From Promineifilum sp019695075 (GTDB lineage: Bacteria; Chloroflexota; Anaerolineae; Promineifilales; Promineifilaceae): a stretch of 64,000 bases of DNA. The notes under the pieces were generated by a model. The model made no database searches. It was not told the origin of the DNA and saw nothing but the letters and a program-made list of their open reading frames with translations. Positions 45,734 through 55,454 of this stretch are shown here, piece after piece (the stretch's first letter is position 1; each line of letters starts with the position of its first letter). Both the position numbers and the translations under genes were made by a program. The stretch covers positions 10,978 to 74,977 of the forward strand of contig JAHCIO010000022.1 of assembly GCA_026129185.1 (NCBI GenBank). Direction: 5' to 3'.

Positions 45734-48700
45734 CTACAAGGCGACGATATCGACGTAGACCGGCCGTCCGGCGCTGGTGTTCTCGTAAACCTCTTCCTCG
45801 CGCACGACCAGCCGCAGCATCTCGCCCGCGGCGGCCTCCGGCACGGCGATGTCGCCCTGCCAATGGCGCGTGCCGTCGGCGTCGACCGCGCCGGGCGTCA
45901 GGGCCACCTCGGCGGCCTCGGCCACGGCCGCCCAGCCCAGCGTCTCGTCGGCAATGTCGGGCCGGCGGCGCTCCAGGCGCGCCACCACGCGGGCGGCGGC
46001 ATGCACGGCGACGCGGTTGAACGCCCGCCGCGCCGTGTAGCCTGCGCCGCTGACGTGGATGCGGTGGACGCCCGGCCCGCCGGCGTCGCGGGCGACGGTC
46101 AGCAGCCGGTCGGGCGCGGTCTGCACGAAGTCGGCCAGCATCACACTCGACAGGCGCACGTCCGATAGCGCCCGCGGCTGGAAGCGGGCCAGCGCCAGGC
46201 GGATGAACGGGAAGTAGTGCCCGGCCGTGGGCAAGTCGAGATCGACCGTCCACAGGCCGCGGCTCTCGTCATAGCGCGGCACGAAGCCGACAACGGTCAC
46301 AAAGCGGTTGGTCAGTTCGCCCAGGGCCACGCGCGTCTCCACCAGGTCGGCATTGCGGAAGGCCGCCGGCCGCGGCAGTTCCAGCGGTGGGCTGACCCAC
46401 AGCGGGTCTTGCCCCCAGAAAGTGGAGTAGCGGTAGAGGTGGTCGCGGGGGTCGGGCACGCCCTGCCCCAGGACGACGGCCAGCAGTTCGCCATCGCCGG
46501 AGGAGAACCACGGCCGCTCCAGATAGAGCCGCACGCCGCCGCCCAGCCGCCGGCTGCTGGCCGTCGCGCCGTCGTCCTCGGCCGTCCAGCCGAAGGTGGG
46601 CAGGGCGTAGCGCAACTGGGGCGCGGCCGGGCGGGCCGAGGCCAGGATGTCCAACTCCATCTCCGCGCCGGTGCGGCTCAAGTCGTCCCACAGGGTGGGT
46701 GGGAAGTACTCGCGGAAGCGGGAGGTGGCCGCCGGGCGATAGCGGACGCGGCGGTACTTGGTGTCGCCGAAGTCGTGGGCGGCGATCTTCTCCGCCAACA
46801 GCCGGCGCTTCTCCCGGCGGTCGGCCTCGTGGAGCGGCGGGGGCGGCTCGTTGGCCTGCCGCCAGCGGATGTCCTGGGCGACGATGGCGCAACCGTGGGC
46901 GTCGAAGGTCAACAACCGGTCATCCTCCAGCAACAGGACGTAGCGCCCCGGCGCTTCCAGGTGCGGCACGGCAATGGGCTGGTTGCGCAGGTCGATGGGA
47001 ATTTCCATGACGTGGGCCTGGCCGTCGACCGTGTCCGGGGCGGGCGCGGCCGGGTCATCGCGCGGTTCCTTCCAGGTCGCCAACAGGTCGATCTTGGCCG
47101 TGGACGGCGCGTGCAGGTCGATGGCCCCGGTCAGATAAGCGATCGTCTGGCCATAGGGGCGCTCGGCCGTCAGGTCGAGGAACTCCGGCTGGGCCAGCGG
47201 GTGCTGCGTGGCATGGATGAGCGTCAGTTCGTGGAAGGGGGTGAACATCCAGTGGCGGCCTTCCTTGGCCGCGGCCCCGATCTCGTCCAGACGCGCCGGG
47301 GCCATCTCGCCTGCCTTAACCGCCTCCTCCAGCCAGCGCCACAGGCCAACCTGGCTCAGGTCGCCGCCAAAGAGGGAACTGACACGCACCGTGGCCACGC
47401 CGGAGCCGGGCAGGAAGACGGTCAGCACGCGCGCGGCCTCGTCCCACTGCGGCGGGGCGTCCCCCTCGGCCAGTTGTAGCCGGAAGGGCGTCGCCTTCGG
47501 CCAGGCCAGCCCGCCCCAGACGATAGTCGTCAACTGCCCCGGCGCTGTCCCCGGCAGCCCCTGAAAGACGACCCCGGCCGACCACGGATCGGGCAGGTAA
47601 GGCAGTTCCAGCTGCTCCTCGGTGTGGACGGCATAGCCCTGCGTCGGGTCTTCGGCGCTGGTGGGCACGAAGATGACCGTGGGCAGGCTGGTGTCCGTCA
47701 ACGAGCCGGCCTCGCGCCGCGCCAGTTCGTAGACCTCCCGGCGGATGGCGCGCACCTCCTCCTCCGTCAGCGCGCCCGGCTTGGCGTCAAAGGCGGCATC
47801 GAGCAGGCCGTGGGCCTCGATCTGGGCCAGGGCCGCCTTGGGCGCGACGACGTGTCGCTCGTTGACGGCAGCATAGGGCGGGTGCTCGGCGGCGTAGGTC
47901 TCGGCCGAGCGGTCGAAGTCGGAGCGGATGACCAGCCGCGCCGCCGACTCGCCCTCGGTGAACTCGACTCGCGGCACGATCTCCGGCGGGTTGACCGGCT
48001 CAAAACGACTGTAGAGCGCCTCCCGGTCGGCGGGCAGTACCGGCTGGAGCATCCCCGCCAGCCTATCGAGCATTGCCGTGGCCTCGTCCACCGTCGGGCC
48101 ATTGCCGGCCAGGTCGACGGCGCGCACGCGCAGCCGGTAGGGACGGCCATAGCGCAGCCGCGGCAGCGAGCCATCTTGCGGCCGGAAGCTCGTCTCCAGC
48201 CGCAGCGCGGTCATCGCCTTGTTGGGCACGTAGTCCGGCTCCGTGCCCGGCTCGTCGGGCGACGGGGCGCGGGGGCTGCGGCTGAGGGCCTTGCCCGGCC
48301 GCGGCGCGGATAGGCTCCAGCCGTCCCACGTGAACAGCGCTTCGTGGATGTAGAGTTCGGCGTTGGGGTCGGGCGGTGTGCCGGGCTTCTCCGCCGGCGT
48401 GGCCGCCGAGGGCTGGGTGAAGCCCTCGTCGGCCAGGTCGAAGGGGCCGCGGGCGTCGTCGAGAGGATTGAACGTACCTACGCGGCGGTGGAGCGAGTAC
48501 CACAGGCCGGTGGTCACGTCCTGCACGTCTAGCCGGTAGCCGCGCTGCACGTCCTCGGCGCGCAGGTCGGCCGGCGCGGGCGGGTTCTGCTCCAGCAAAG
48601 TATTCAGCGTCAGCGAGCGGTTGAAATCCTCGGCCATGGCCGCGGCCCGGCCGATCTGGACGATGGCCAGGCCGCTGCTGCGCAGCGCGCCCAGGCCGTC

Positions 48701-49882
48701 GCGCTCCGGGGCGTCAATGGCCACGGGACGGCCATCGGTCAGCCGGTCGATGCTGTTGACCTGATGCAGCGTCCGCAGGGCCGCGCCGTCGGCGTCCACC
48801 TGGACGACATCAACCGCCCCGGCTACGGGCAGCCACATGCCCGCGCCGGCGTCGCGCGTCGGCCAGGGGATGAACAGGTCTTGCCCGTTCAGCGCCGCCA
48901 GGGCGTAGACCGTCCACGGGCTGACGTTCAGCGCCCCGGGGTCGGCCGGCAGCGGGGCGAAGTTGGAGGCCCACGTGGCGTTGACGCGCACCTTGCGGGC
49001 AGCGAACTCGTTGTCGGAGGCGGGCAGCGCGCCGTCGGGCACTTCCAGGTCGAAGACCAGCCCCAGCCGCCGCAGCAGCGCCGGGTAGTCGCCCAGAGCG
49101 GTCAGCATCTGGTGGAAGTCGAACTCGGCCGTGAAGAGGGCCGCGGCCTCATCTTCGCTGGCCGGCAGATCGACCGGCTCGGCCTTCGCCGGGCGGTAGT
49201 GGAAGAGCATGGTGCGGTAGAAGCTGTCGCTGGGCGTGCCCGCCGCGGCAAAGCTGGGTGGCTCGATGAGCGCGCCGCCGCGCTGGCCGGCCGCCCGCCG
49301 CGCCCTGGCCTGTTGGCGCGCCCGCTCCAGCGAACTGCCCAGGCGCTCAGTCAGCGTGGCCTCGTCGGGCACGCGCATGATCTCCCGGTGCGGGCCGTGG
49401 ATCAGTTCGCGGAACAGCTGGGTCAGCGCCGGCCCGCGCTCCGGGTCGTCCGGGTCGGGAGCGATGCGCGGCAGGTCGGTGGGCGAGGCGGCGGCCGTCT
49501 CGCGGTAGACGCGCTTGACGAAGTTGAGCACGTCGCGCACCGGGTAGCTGACGATGGGCCGGTCGGCGTAGTCGTCGAATTGGAACGGCCGCACCGGTGT
49601 GTCGCCGCGGAAGAACGCCGCCCACAGCAGCGGATCGGGCGGCTCGCTGACGACCGTGGCCGGCACAACCGTGCCGTCATCAACTTCCAGCGCAAAGGAG
49701 GTCACATCCGGGCCGAGGCGCGCCGCCCAGTCGAGGAAATCGGGATAGAGGGCCAGCGTGCTGCCCGCGTCGCTGCGCAGGCGCGGCGCGACGAAGACCG
49801 ACAGCCGCAGCCGCCGCTCCGGCGCTTCGCCGGCGTAGCCGTTGGGCAGGGCAATCCACACAATCGTCTGCGTTGTGGTCAT
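45734..49882 (-). CDS. Giant protein of unknown function (1382 aa), second of a pair
   Basis: No signal peptide or membrane segment. Mixed alpha/beta with long beta-rich stretches. Recognisable pieces: RLRYGRPYRLRVRAVDLAGNGP (about 540, like an Ig/FN3 strand pattern), a long helical part with REVYELARREAG, FLPGSGVATVRVSSLFGGDLSQVG, YRRVRYRPAATSRFREYFPP (about 1080) and a C-terminal beta domain ending RLVVREEEVYENTSAGRPVYVDIVAL. No catalytic motif is recognised. AGGA 6 bases before the ATG. It follows the 1033-aa gene by 24 bp, so the two products are made together. Possibly parts of one large extracellular or cytoplasmic assembly; that is inference. Confidence 0.75.
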   Translation of the reverse strand: MTTTQTIVWIALPNGYAGEAPERRLRLSVFVAPRLRSDAGSTLALYPDFLDWAARLGPDVTSFALEVDDGTVVPATVVSEPPDPLLWAAFFRGDTPVRPFQFDDYADRPIVSYPVRDVLNFVKRVYRETAAASPTDLPRIAPDPDDPERGPALTQLFRELIHGPHREIMRVPDEATLTERLGSSLERARQQARARRAAGQRGGALIEPPSFAAAGTPSDSFYRTMLFHYRPAKAEPVDLPASEDEAAALFTAEFDFHQMLTALGDYPALLRRLGLVFDLEVPDGALPASDNEFAARKVRVNATWASNFAPLPADPGALNVSPWTVYALAALNGQDLFIPWPTRDAGAGMWLPVAGAVDVVQVDADGAALRTLHQVNSIDRLTDGRPVAIDAPERDGLGALRSSGLAIVQIGRAAAMAEDFNRSLTLNTLLEQNPPAPADLRAEDVQRGYRLDVQDVTTGLWYSLHRRVGTFNPLDDARGPFDLADEGFTQPSAATPAEKPGTPPDPNAELYIHEALFTWDGWSLSAPRPGKALSRSPRAPSPDEPGTEPDYVPNKAMTALRLETSFRPQDGSLPRLRYGRPYRLRVRAVDLAGNGPTVDEATAMLDRLAGMLQPVLPADREALYSRFEPVNPPEIVPRVEFTEGESAARLVIRSDFDRSAETYAAEHPPYAAVNERHVVAPKAALAQIEAHGLLDAAFDAKPGALTEEEVRAIRREVYELARREAGSLTDTSLPTVIFVPTSAEDPTQGYAVHTEEQLELPYLPDPWSAGVVFQGLPGTAPGQLTTIVWGGLAWPKATPFRLQLAEGDAPPQWDEAARVLTVFLPGSGVATVRVSSLFGGDLSQVGLWRWLEEAVKAGEMAPARLDEIGAAAKEGRHWMFTPFHELTLIHATQHPLAQPEFLDLTAERPYGQTIAYLTGAIDLHAPSTAKIDLLATWKEPRDDPAAPAPDTVDGQAHVMEIPIDLRNQPIAVPHLEAPGRYVLLLEDDRLLTFDAHGCAIVAQDIRWRQANEPPPPLHEADRREKRRLLAEKIAAHDFGDTKYRRVRYRPAATSRFREYFPPTLWDDLSRTGAEMELDILASARPAAPQLRYALPTFGWTAEDDGATASSRRLGGGVRLYLERPWFSSGDGELLAVVLGQGVPDPRDHLYRYSTFWGQDPLWVSPPLELPRPAAFRNADLVETRVALGELTNRFVTVVGFVPRYDESRGLWTVDLDLPTAGHYFPFIRLALARFQPRALSDVRLSSVMLADFVQTAPDRLLTVARDAGGPGVHRIHVSGAGYTARRAFNRVAVHAAARVVARLERRRPDIADETLGWAAVAEAAEVALTPGAVDADGTRHWQGDIAVPEAAAGEMLRLVVREEEVYENTSAGRPVYVDIVAL

Positions 49883-49906
49883 AGGATATCCTGATTAGAT
49901 AGGCGC

Positions 49907-52900
49907 TTAGGCGAAGGCCGCGCAATAGTCATTCCAGTCGTCGGGGGCGACGACTTGCTCGAAAGTCGGGTCGCCGGCCGCGCCGGCAAAACGGCGCTCA
50001 ACGGTGAGGGTCACGCTGACGCTGAAGAAAGCGATCTTGACCGCCACCTTGACCGAAGCCTGCCCCCACACCTCGCCGCCGCCACCCACCTTGCTGCGGA
50101 AGGTGAAGCCCAGGTAGAACTCAATGGAGATGGAGATGAGGCCCAACACCGACAGATAGCCGCCGCAGCGCAGATAGCCGGTCAGCTTGGTCTCGTCGCC
50201 GGCCAGGCTGAAGTAGATGCCGGCCATGACATAGACGCCGCCGCTGGCCACGCCGAGGTTGAGCGACAGATTGCCGCCAAACTCGATGGCCGCCTCGATC
50301 TGCTCCAGTCCGTCGGCGCTGAGAGCCATGGCGAAGAAACCGCCGCCGCCAAACAGCGTCACGCTGACGAGAAACGGCTTGTGGCGCTCGGAGACGGCAA
50401 AGCGCACCGCGGCCGGCTTGCCGACGAAGGGCACCGATAGCTGCGCCGAGAGCGACAGGTTTTGCAGGCTGAAGATGCCGATGCCCAGCGAGGGCACGGC
50501 CAGGGTGTAGCCGGCCAGGATGCCCGCGCCATCGACGGTGACGTAGGGCGGGTCGCTGAAGCCATCGGCGGGCAGGATGTCGCGCAGGGTGTTGACGAAG
50601 GTCAGCGGGCCTTCGAAGACCAGATCGACGCCCTCGGCCGAGATGTCGGGTTTGCGCCCATCCACGGCCCGAAAGCGCAGCGCCGTGAAATTGATCGTCA
50701 GCGACTCGAGGAATTCCAGCTTGAACTGCTCCAACGCGCCATCGATGACGAACGTTGGCGCGCCGCCGTCGAACGGCGTGGTCAGCGTCGCCGTCAGATA
50801 GAGTTGGCCGTTGGCGCGCAACCCGAAGGCGAAGAAGGGGCCGAACTTGAACGGTTGAATCCGTGGCTTCCACACCAACCGGGTGACGGCCGCCGACGGC
50901 GGCGTCGTCCGCGGGTCGGCCCCCGGCGGGTAGGCCAGCGACCCGACCAGCACCGGAGCCTGCACGAAGAAGCCGGGGTCGCGCAGCCGCGCCAGCACGG
51001 CGTCGGGCGCGCCCTGCGCCTCGCGCAGCGCGGCCATGTCGATGGGCACGTCGGGCAGGATGTCGCGGATCGTCATCGTGCCCAGCAGCCGGAACTTGTC
51101 GAAGGCCGACAGGTCTAGCTCGGCCGTCTTGAACTTGTCCGCCTTGGCCACCGCGCCGGCATTGCGCGACAGGCCCTCGACGCCGCTCTCCGGCCGCACC
51201 ATGCCGCCGGACTTGTCGGCCGCCAGGGCCAGCGACAACGGCTGGACGAGCTTGACGAAGACCTCGCCGGGATTGCTGGCCGGGCTGAAGCCGTCGTTCA
51301 GATAGGTGGTGTCGTAGCCGACATCGACGGCTTCCTCGCGGCCCAGAACGCGGTTGACCGCCGGGATGGTCACCCGCGCCGTCGCCATTTTGGGCAGGAA
51401 GGGCGGCACGCCCAGCGGCGTCGGCGTGGTCACGAGTTGGGCCTGGGTGGTAATGGCCTGCGTGTCGAGGCGCGTCTTGCCCGGCTCGGCCGGGTCGTTG
51501 GCGGCGAAGGCGATACTCTGCCCGCGCAGGTCGGCCGTGCGCCGGCCGGCGTCGCCGGCATTGTAGAGGGCCACGATCTCCGGCCATGTCCACACCTTCG
51601 GGTCGGGCTGGCCGCCGATGGTCGAGCGCCGGGCGATCATGGCTCGCAGCGGCACGACGAGCTGTGTTTTCTGGGTTGTGGACGGCTGCCCGTCCCAGTC
51701 CTCGCCGATCATCGGGAACAAAAGCGGTTGGCCGCCGACGGTGGGCCAGAAAGGCGCATCGTCGGCCGGGCGCGGATCGATGATGGGCGAGACGCGCATG
51801 GTGATGCGCAGACGACGAAAGGGGAACTCGCGGCCGGCATGCTGGAACAGCCCTGCCTGCCCCGCGTAGTCCTGGAGCTGCTTCTGGATGATGAAGTACT
51901 CGTACCGCCGCAGGTAGGCGACCGAGCCGAAGATGCCCACCGGCCCGCCGGGCGTCTGGTCGGTGCGGATGAAGGTCGGCTGGAACTGCCGCTCGGTGAC
52001 GGTGACGATGGAGATGCGGTTGGCGCAATCGCAGACGAAAGCGGTCTGCACCGTCCGCGCGTACTGGTCGCGCCCCTGGGCCGTCTGGTGCGTCCACTGC
52101 TCCAGCGTCAGCGTGGGGTAGCCCAGGCCGTCCTGTGGTGAACCGGGAATGATGATCGGGTAATCCCATTCACTCTCCAGGTTCGTCCACGCGCCCAGCG
52201 ACGAGAGCATCAGCCGCCGGGCGCGGGCGGGCTTGGGAATGTAGCGTGGCGGTAGGCCGTTAGCGGCCAGCATCTGCCGCCAGATCATCAAGCGCACCGG
52301 ATGGACGACAGCCCAGCCGGGCGGCCGCGGCAGGGTGAAGTCGCCCGACAGGGTGACCGCCTCGGCCCGGTCGGTGTCGGTCAACGAGTTGGTGAAGGGG
52401 ATGGCCGGCCGCGTGCTCCAAACGACGCGCACCGAGCGGTCGTCGCTGGCGGCGGTGATGGGGTTGCCGCCGGCGTCCACGTCGCGGCGGCCGAGGCGCG
52501 TCTGCCAGAGGGCGAAGCGGCCGTCGCGCTCGTGGGGCGTCGTGTCGTGGAGCCAGCCGCCGCTGGCGTCGGGCGACAGAAGCAGGCCGGTGGGCAACTC
52601 CAGCGCCGTCTGGTTGAAGGCCGGAGCGGCCGGGGCCGGGCCGCTGGTCGCGTCGGGCGGCAGGGCGTTCGGCGGCAGCAGTGGCTCCAGCGCGCGCCAG
52701 TCAAGCAGCGCCTCCAGCGTCAGCCCCACCGTTTCCACGCCCTCCGGCAGGCGAAAGGCCAACCGGCTGGCCCCGGCCAACCAGCCCTCCACCGGCAGTG
52801 GCCCGGCCGACAACGCGCCGGCCGCGTTCTGGGCGAAGGCTTCTTCGGCAACGTGCTGGGGCGGGAAGTGATAGAGGAGAACAGCCGGTTCGGCCGCGTT

Positions 52901-53008
52901 TGTGCGCACAAGCAAGTCGCCTTCCACATGCATATTGACCGCCTGAACGGTCAGCATCAGGAAGTCCTCTTTGCGCAGCAGGGTCAGGAAGATCGATTCC
53001 GGTTCCAT
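49907..53008 (-). CDS. Giant beta-rich protein of unknown function (1033 aa), first of a pair
   Basis: Soluble, no signal peptide. The first 550 residues are mixed; the segment from about 700 on is made of short alternating strands with many Gly (FAFGLRANGQLYLTATLTTPFDGG, AGYTLAVPSLGIGIFSLQNLSLSAQLSV, FFAMALSADGLEQIEAAIEFGGNLSLNLGVASGGVYVMAGIYFSL, LRCGGYLSVLGLISISIEFYLGFTF), suggesting a beta-barrel or beta-solenoid. Ends DWNDYCAAFA. GGGAG 4 bases before the ATG. No named family is recognised with confidence. Base composition is like its neighbours, so no sign of recent transfer. Confidence 0.75.
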   Translation of the reverse strand: MEPESIFLTLLRKEDFLMLTVQAVNMHVEGDLLVRTNAAEPAVLLYHFPPQHVAEEAFAQNAAGALSAGPLPVEGWLAGASRLAFRLPEGVETVGLTLEALLDWRALEPLLPPNALPPDATSGPAPAAPAFNQTALELPTGLLLSPDASGGWLHDTTPHERDGRFALWQTRLGRRDVDAGGNPITAASDDRSVRVVWSTRPAIPFTNSLTDTDRAEAVTLSGDFTLPRPPGWAVVHPVRLMIWRQMLAANGLPPRYIPKPARARRLMLSSLGAWTNLESEWDYPIIIPGSPQDGLGYPTLTLEQWTHQTAQGRDQYARTVQTAFVCDCANRISIVTVTERQFQPTFIRTDQTPGGPVGIFGSVAYLRRYEYFIIQKQLQDYAGQAGLFQHAGREFPFRRLRITMRVSPIIDPRPADDAPFWPTVGGQPLLFPMIGEDWDGQPSTTQKTQLVVPLRAMIARRSTIGGQPDPKVWTWPEIVALYNAGDAGRRTADLRGQSIAFAANDPAEPGKTRLDTQAITTQAQLVTTPTPLGVPPFLPKMATARVTIPAVNRVLGREEAVDVGYDTTYLNDGFSPASNPGEVFVKLVQPLSLALAADKSGGMVRPESGVEGLSRNAGAVAKADKFKTAELDLSAFDKFRLLGTMTIRDILPDVPIDMAALREAQGAPDAVLARLRDPGFFVQAPVLVGSLAYPPGADPRTTPPSAAVTRLVWKPRIQPFKFGPFFAFGLRANGQLYLTATLTTPFDGGAPTFVIDGALEQFKLEFLESLTINFTALRFRAVDGRKPDISAEGVDLVFEGPLTFVNTLRDILPADGFSDPPYVTVDGAGILAGYTLAVPSLGIGIFSLQNLSLSAQLSVPFVGKPAAVRFAVSERHKPFLVSVTLFGGGGFFAMALSADGLEQIEAAIEFGGNLSLNLGVASGGVYVMAGIYFSLAGDETKLTGYLRCGGYLSVLGLISISIEFYLGFTFRSKVGGGGEVWGQASVKVAVKIAFFSVSVTLTVERRFAGAAGDPTFEQVVAPDDWNDYCAAFA

Positions 53009-53149
53009 AGTTCTCCCATTCGACCGCGATGGATGTGCTAACGAGCCGCCATGGTTGGGCCAGCATAGCCGGGCCAGCGTGCATTGTAGGAGCCTTCTCA
53101 GAGAGAAGTCAATACGACATATGACCGTAAACGCCCGCGGCGCGCCTCT

Positions 53150-53177
53150 TTGGCAATTCGCCCGTTCGCGCTACACT
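53150..53177 (+). promoter_or_regulatory. Promoter of the GH4/deacetylase/kinase cassette
   Basis: -35 TTGGCA (53150-53155), 16-bp spacer, -10 TACACT (53172-53177), about 50 bases before the GH4 start codon. The rest of the 225-bp gap to the giant-protein gene has no recognised signal. Confidence 0.5.
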
Positions 53178-53233
53178 ACCTCTGGCGCGCCGGACACCCG
53201 GCCGCCGATTGTGGGCCACTGGAGCATTTCCCC

Positions 53234-54523
53234 ATGAAAATCGCCGTCATTGGCGGCGGCTCGACCTACACGCCGGAGCTGGTCAACGGCTTTCTGGCGC
53301 GGGCGGAGACGCTGCCCCTAACAGAACTGTGGTTGATGGACATCGACGCGGAGCGGCTGGCCATCGTCGGCGGCTTCGCCCAGCGCATGGTCGCGGCCCG
53401 CGGCACGCCCTTCCGCGTCGTGCTCAGCGACGACCGGCGGGCCAGCATCGCCGGCGCGGCCTACGTCGTCACCCAATTGCGCGTCGGCATGATGCCCGCC
53501 CGGCGCGGCGACGAGTACCTCGGCCGCCGCCACGGCCTCATCGGCCAGGAGACCACCGGCGTCGGCGGCATGGCCAAGGCATTGCGCACCATCCCGGTGC
53601 TGCTCGACATCGCCGCCGACATCCACGCCACCGCCCCCGGCGCGCTGCTGGCCAACTTCACCAACCCGGCCGGACTGGTGACCGAGGCGCTGACGCGCTA
53701 CGCGCCCGATGTGCCCACCGTCGGCGTCTGTAACGTCGGCATCACGGCCAAGATGCGCCTGCTGGCGGCCGTGGAGGAACTGACCGGCCAGACCATCGCC
53801 CCGGAGCGGGCGCAACTCAACACGCTGGGCCTCAACCACCTGACCTGGCACCGCGGCTTCACCGTCGATGGCGAGGAGATGTGGCCGCAGATCATGACCG
53901 CGGCCGTGGCCCAGGCCCGCCGCGAACCGCAACCGGAATGGGACGCGCCCACGCTGGAAACGCTGGGGATGATCCCCAACTACTACCTGCAATACTTCTA
54001 CTACACCGCCCACAAGCTGGCCGGGCAGGAGGCCTGGCCGCCGTCGCGCGCCGAGCAGGTCATGGCCATTGAGGCCGACTTGCTGCGCGACTATGCGAAT
54101 CCCGCCCTGGCCGCGCCCCCGCCCGACCTCATGAAGCGCGGCGGCGCGTACTATTCCACCCTGGCCACCCAGGTCATCGACAGCCACTACAACGACCGCG
54201 GCCAAATCCACGTCGTCAACACGCGCAACGACGGCGCGGTAGCCGAGTGGCCGGCCGACTGGGTGCTGGAACTGCCCGCCCGCGTCGACCGCGCCGGCAT
54301 CCACCCGCTGCCGGCCGCGCCCCTGCCGCCGTCGGTCTTTGGGCTGGTGGCCCAGGTGAAGATGTACGAGTTGCTGACCGTCGAGGCCGCCGTCCACGGC
54401 GACCGCCGCGCCGCCCACGCGGCCCTGCTGGCCCACCCCCTCGGCCCGGCCGCCGACCAGGTCGCCGCCGTGCTCGACGACATGCTGGCCACTAACCAGG
54501 CCTGGCTGCCCCAATTCAAGTGA
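53234..54523 (+). CDS. Glycoside hydrolase family 4 (6-phospho-beta-glucosidase/ChbF type)
   Basis: 429 aa, NAD- and Mn-dependent glycosidase using redox-assisted elimination. The Rossmann start MKIAVIGGGSTYTPELVNGF is diagnostic, followed by TTGVGGMAKALRTIPVLLDIA, NFTNPAGLVTEAL, VGVCNVGITAKMR (metal-binding Cys) and LNHLTWHRGF. The ATG at 53234 begins the conserved fold. In E. coli the GH4 enzyme ChbF cleaves mono-deacetylated chitobiose 6-phosphate after ChbG; here a ChbG-type gene follows, so chito-oligosaccharides are the likely substrate. No PTS transporter is nearby, so the phosphorylation step is open. Confidence 0.9.
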   Translation: MKIAVIGGGSTYTPELVNGFLARAETLPLTELWLMDIDAERLAIVGGFAQRMVAARGTPFRVVLSDDRRASIAGAAYVVTQLRVGMMPARRGDEYLGRRHGLIGQETTGVGGMAKALRTIPVLLDIAADIHATAPGALLANFTNPAGLVTEALTRYAPDVPTVGVCNVGITAKMRLLAAVEELTGQTIAPERAQLNTLGLNHLTWHRGFTVDGEEMWPQIMTAAVAQARREPQPEWDAPTLETLGMIPNYYLQYFYYTAHKLAGQEAWPPSRAEQVMAIEADLLRDYANPALAAPPPDLMKRGGAYYSTLATQVIDSHYNDRGQIHVVNTRNDGAVAEWPADWVLELPARVDRAGIHPLPAAPLPPSVFGLVAQVKMYELLTVEAAVHGDRRAAHAALLAHPLGPAADQVAAVLDDMLATNQAWLPQFK

Positions 54524-54543
54524 TGTCCATCAAGTGATGTCCA
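54516..54543. repeat. 14-bp tandem duplication at the GH4-deacetylase junction
   Basis: TCAAGTGATGTCCA at 54516-54529 is repeated at 54530-54543. The first copy carries the GH4 stop, the second the deacetylase start. Without the duplication the two genes would overlap as TGATG. Confidence 0.8.
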
Positions 54544-55448
54544 TGCCCCCTAACCCGCTGCTCCAACACCTCGGCTTCGGCCCCAACGACCGCGTCGTCA
54601 TCATCCACGTCGATGACGTCGGCATGTGCCACGCTTCGCTGCAAGCGTTCATCGATCTGTGGGACGCGGGGACGATCTCCTCCGGCGCGGTGATGGTTCC
54701 CTGCCCGTGGTTCCCGGCCACGGCCGCCTGGGCGCGGGCCAACCCCGGCGTAGACCTCGGCGTTCACGCCACACTCAACGCCGAGTGGGCGGGCTATCGC
54801 TGGGGGCCGGTGGGCGCGCGCGACCGCGCCGGCGGCCTGCTGGACGACGGCGGCTACTTCCACAACCTCGAGACGGCCGTCTGGGCCAACGCCGACCCCG
54901 CCGCCGCGCAGGCCGAGGTCGATGCGCAGGTAGATATGGCCCTGGCCGCCGGCATCGACGTGACCCACATCGACACCCACATGGGCACGATCACCCATCC
55001 GCGCTTCATCCAGGGCTATCTGCAAACGCTGCTGCGCTACCGCCGGCCGGGCCTGCTCCCGCGCCTGACGGGCGAGCAGTTCCTGGCCTACGGCATCACC
55101 GACGACCCGGCCGCGGCGGAACTGTTCGCCGGCATGGCCGCCGGGCTGGAGGCCGCCGGCATGCCCCTGATCGACGCCGTGGACTACCTGCCCCTCGACG
55201 ACCCGACCGACCAGATCGGCCTGGCCAGGCGCAAGCTGGCCGCTCTGCCCCCGGGCATCACCCACTTTCTGATGCACCCGGCCATCGACACGCCCGAACT
55301 GCGCGCCATCGCCCCCGACTGGCCCAGCCGCGTGGCCAACTACCAGGCCTTCATCAGCCGCGAGGTGCGCGACTTTCTGCGGGCGTCGGACATCCACCTC
55401 ATCGGCTACCGGCCATTGCGCGAGTACATGGCCGCGGCCACCATCTGA
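54537..55448 (+). CDS. ChbG/HpnK family carbohydrate deacetylase (YdjC-type)
   Basis: 303 aa. Metal and catalytic residues: VVIIHVDDVGMCHASLQ (Asp pair), LGVHATLNAEW, DVTHIDTHMGTITHP (His-x3-His) and THFLMHPAID. Members remove acetyl groups from chitobiose-type sugars (ChbG) or hopanoid glucosamine (HpnK). Position between a GH4 glycosidase and a sugar kinase favours the chitobiose role. No Shine-Dalgarno; start placed at the ATG in the second copy of the 14-bp duplication, with 54543 as an alternative. Confidence 0.88.
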   Translation: MSMPPNPLLQHLGFGPNDRVVIIHVDDVGMCHASLQAFIDLWDAGTISSGAVMVPCPWFPATAAWARANPGVDLGVHATLNAEWAGYRWGPVGARDRAGGLLDDGGYFHNLETAVWANADPAAAQAEVDAQVDMALAAGIDVTHIDTHMGTITHPRFIQGYLQTLLRYRRPGLLPRLTGEQFLAYGITDDPAAAELFAGMAAGLEAAGMPLIDAVDYLPLDDPTDQIGLARRKLAALPPGITHFLMHPAIDTPELRAIAPDWPSRVANYQAFISREVRDFLRASDIHLIGYRPLREYMAAATI

Positions 55449-55454
55449 ACGGTC

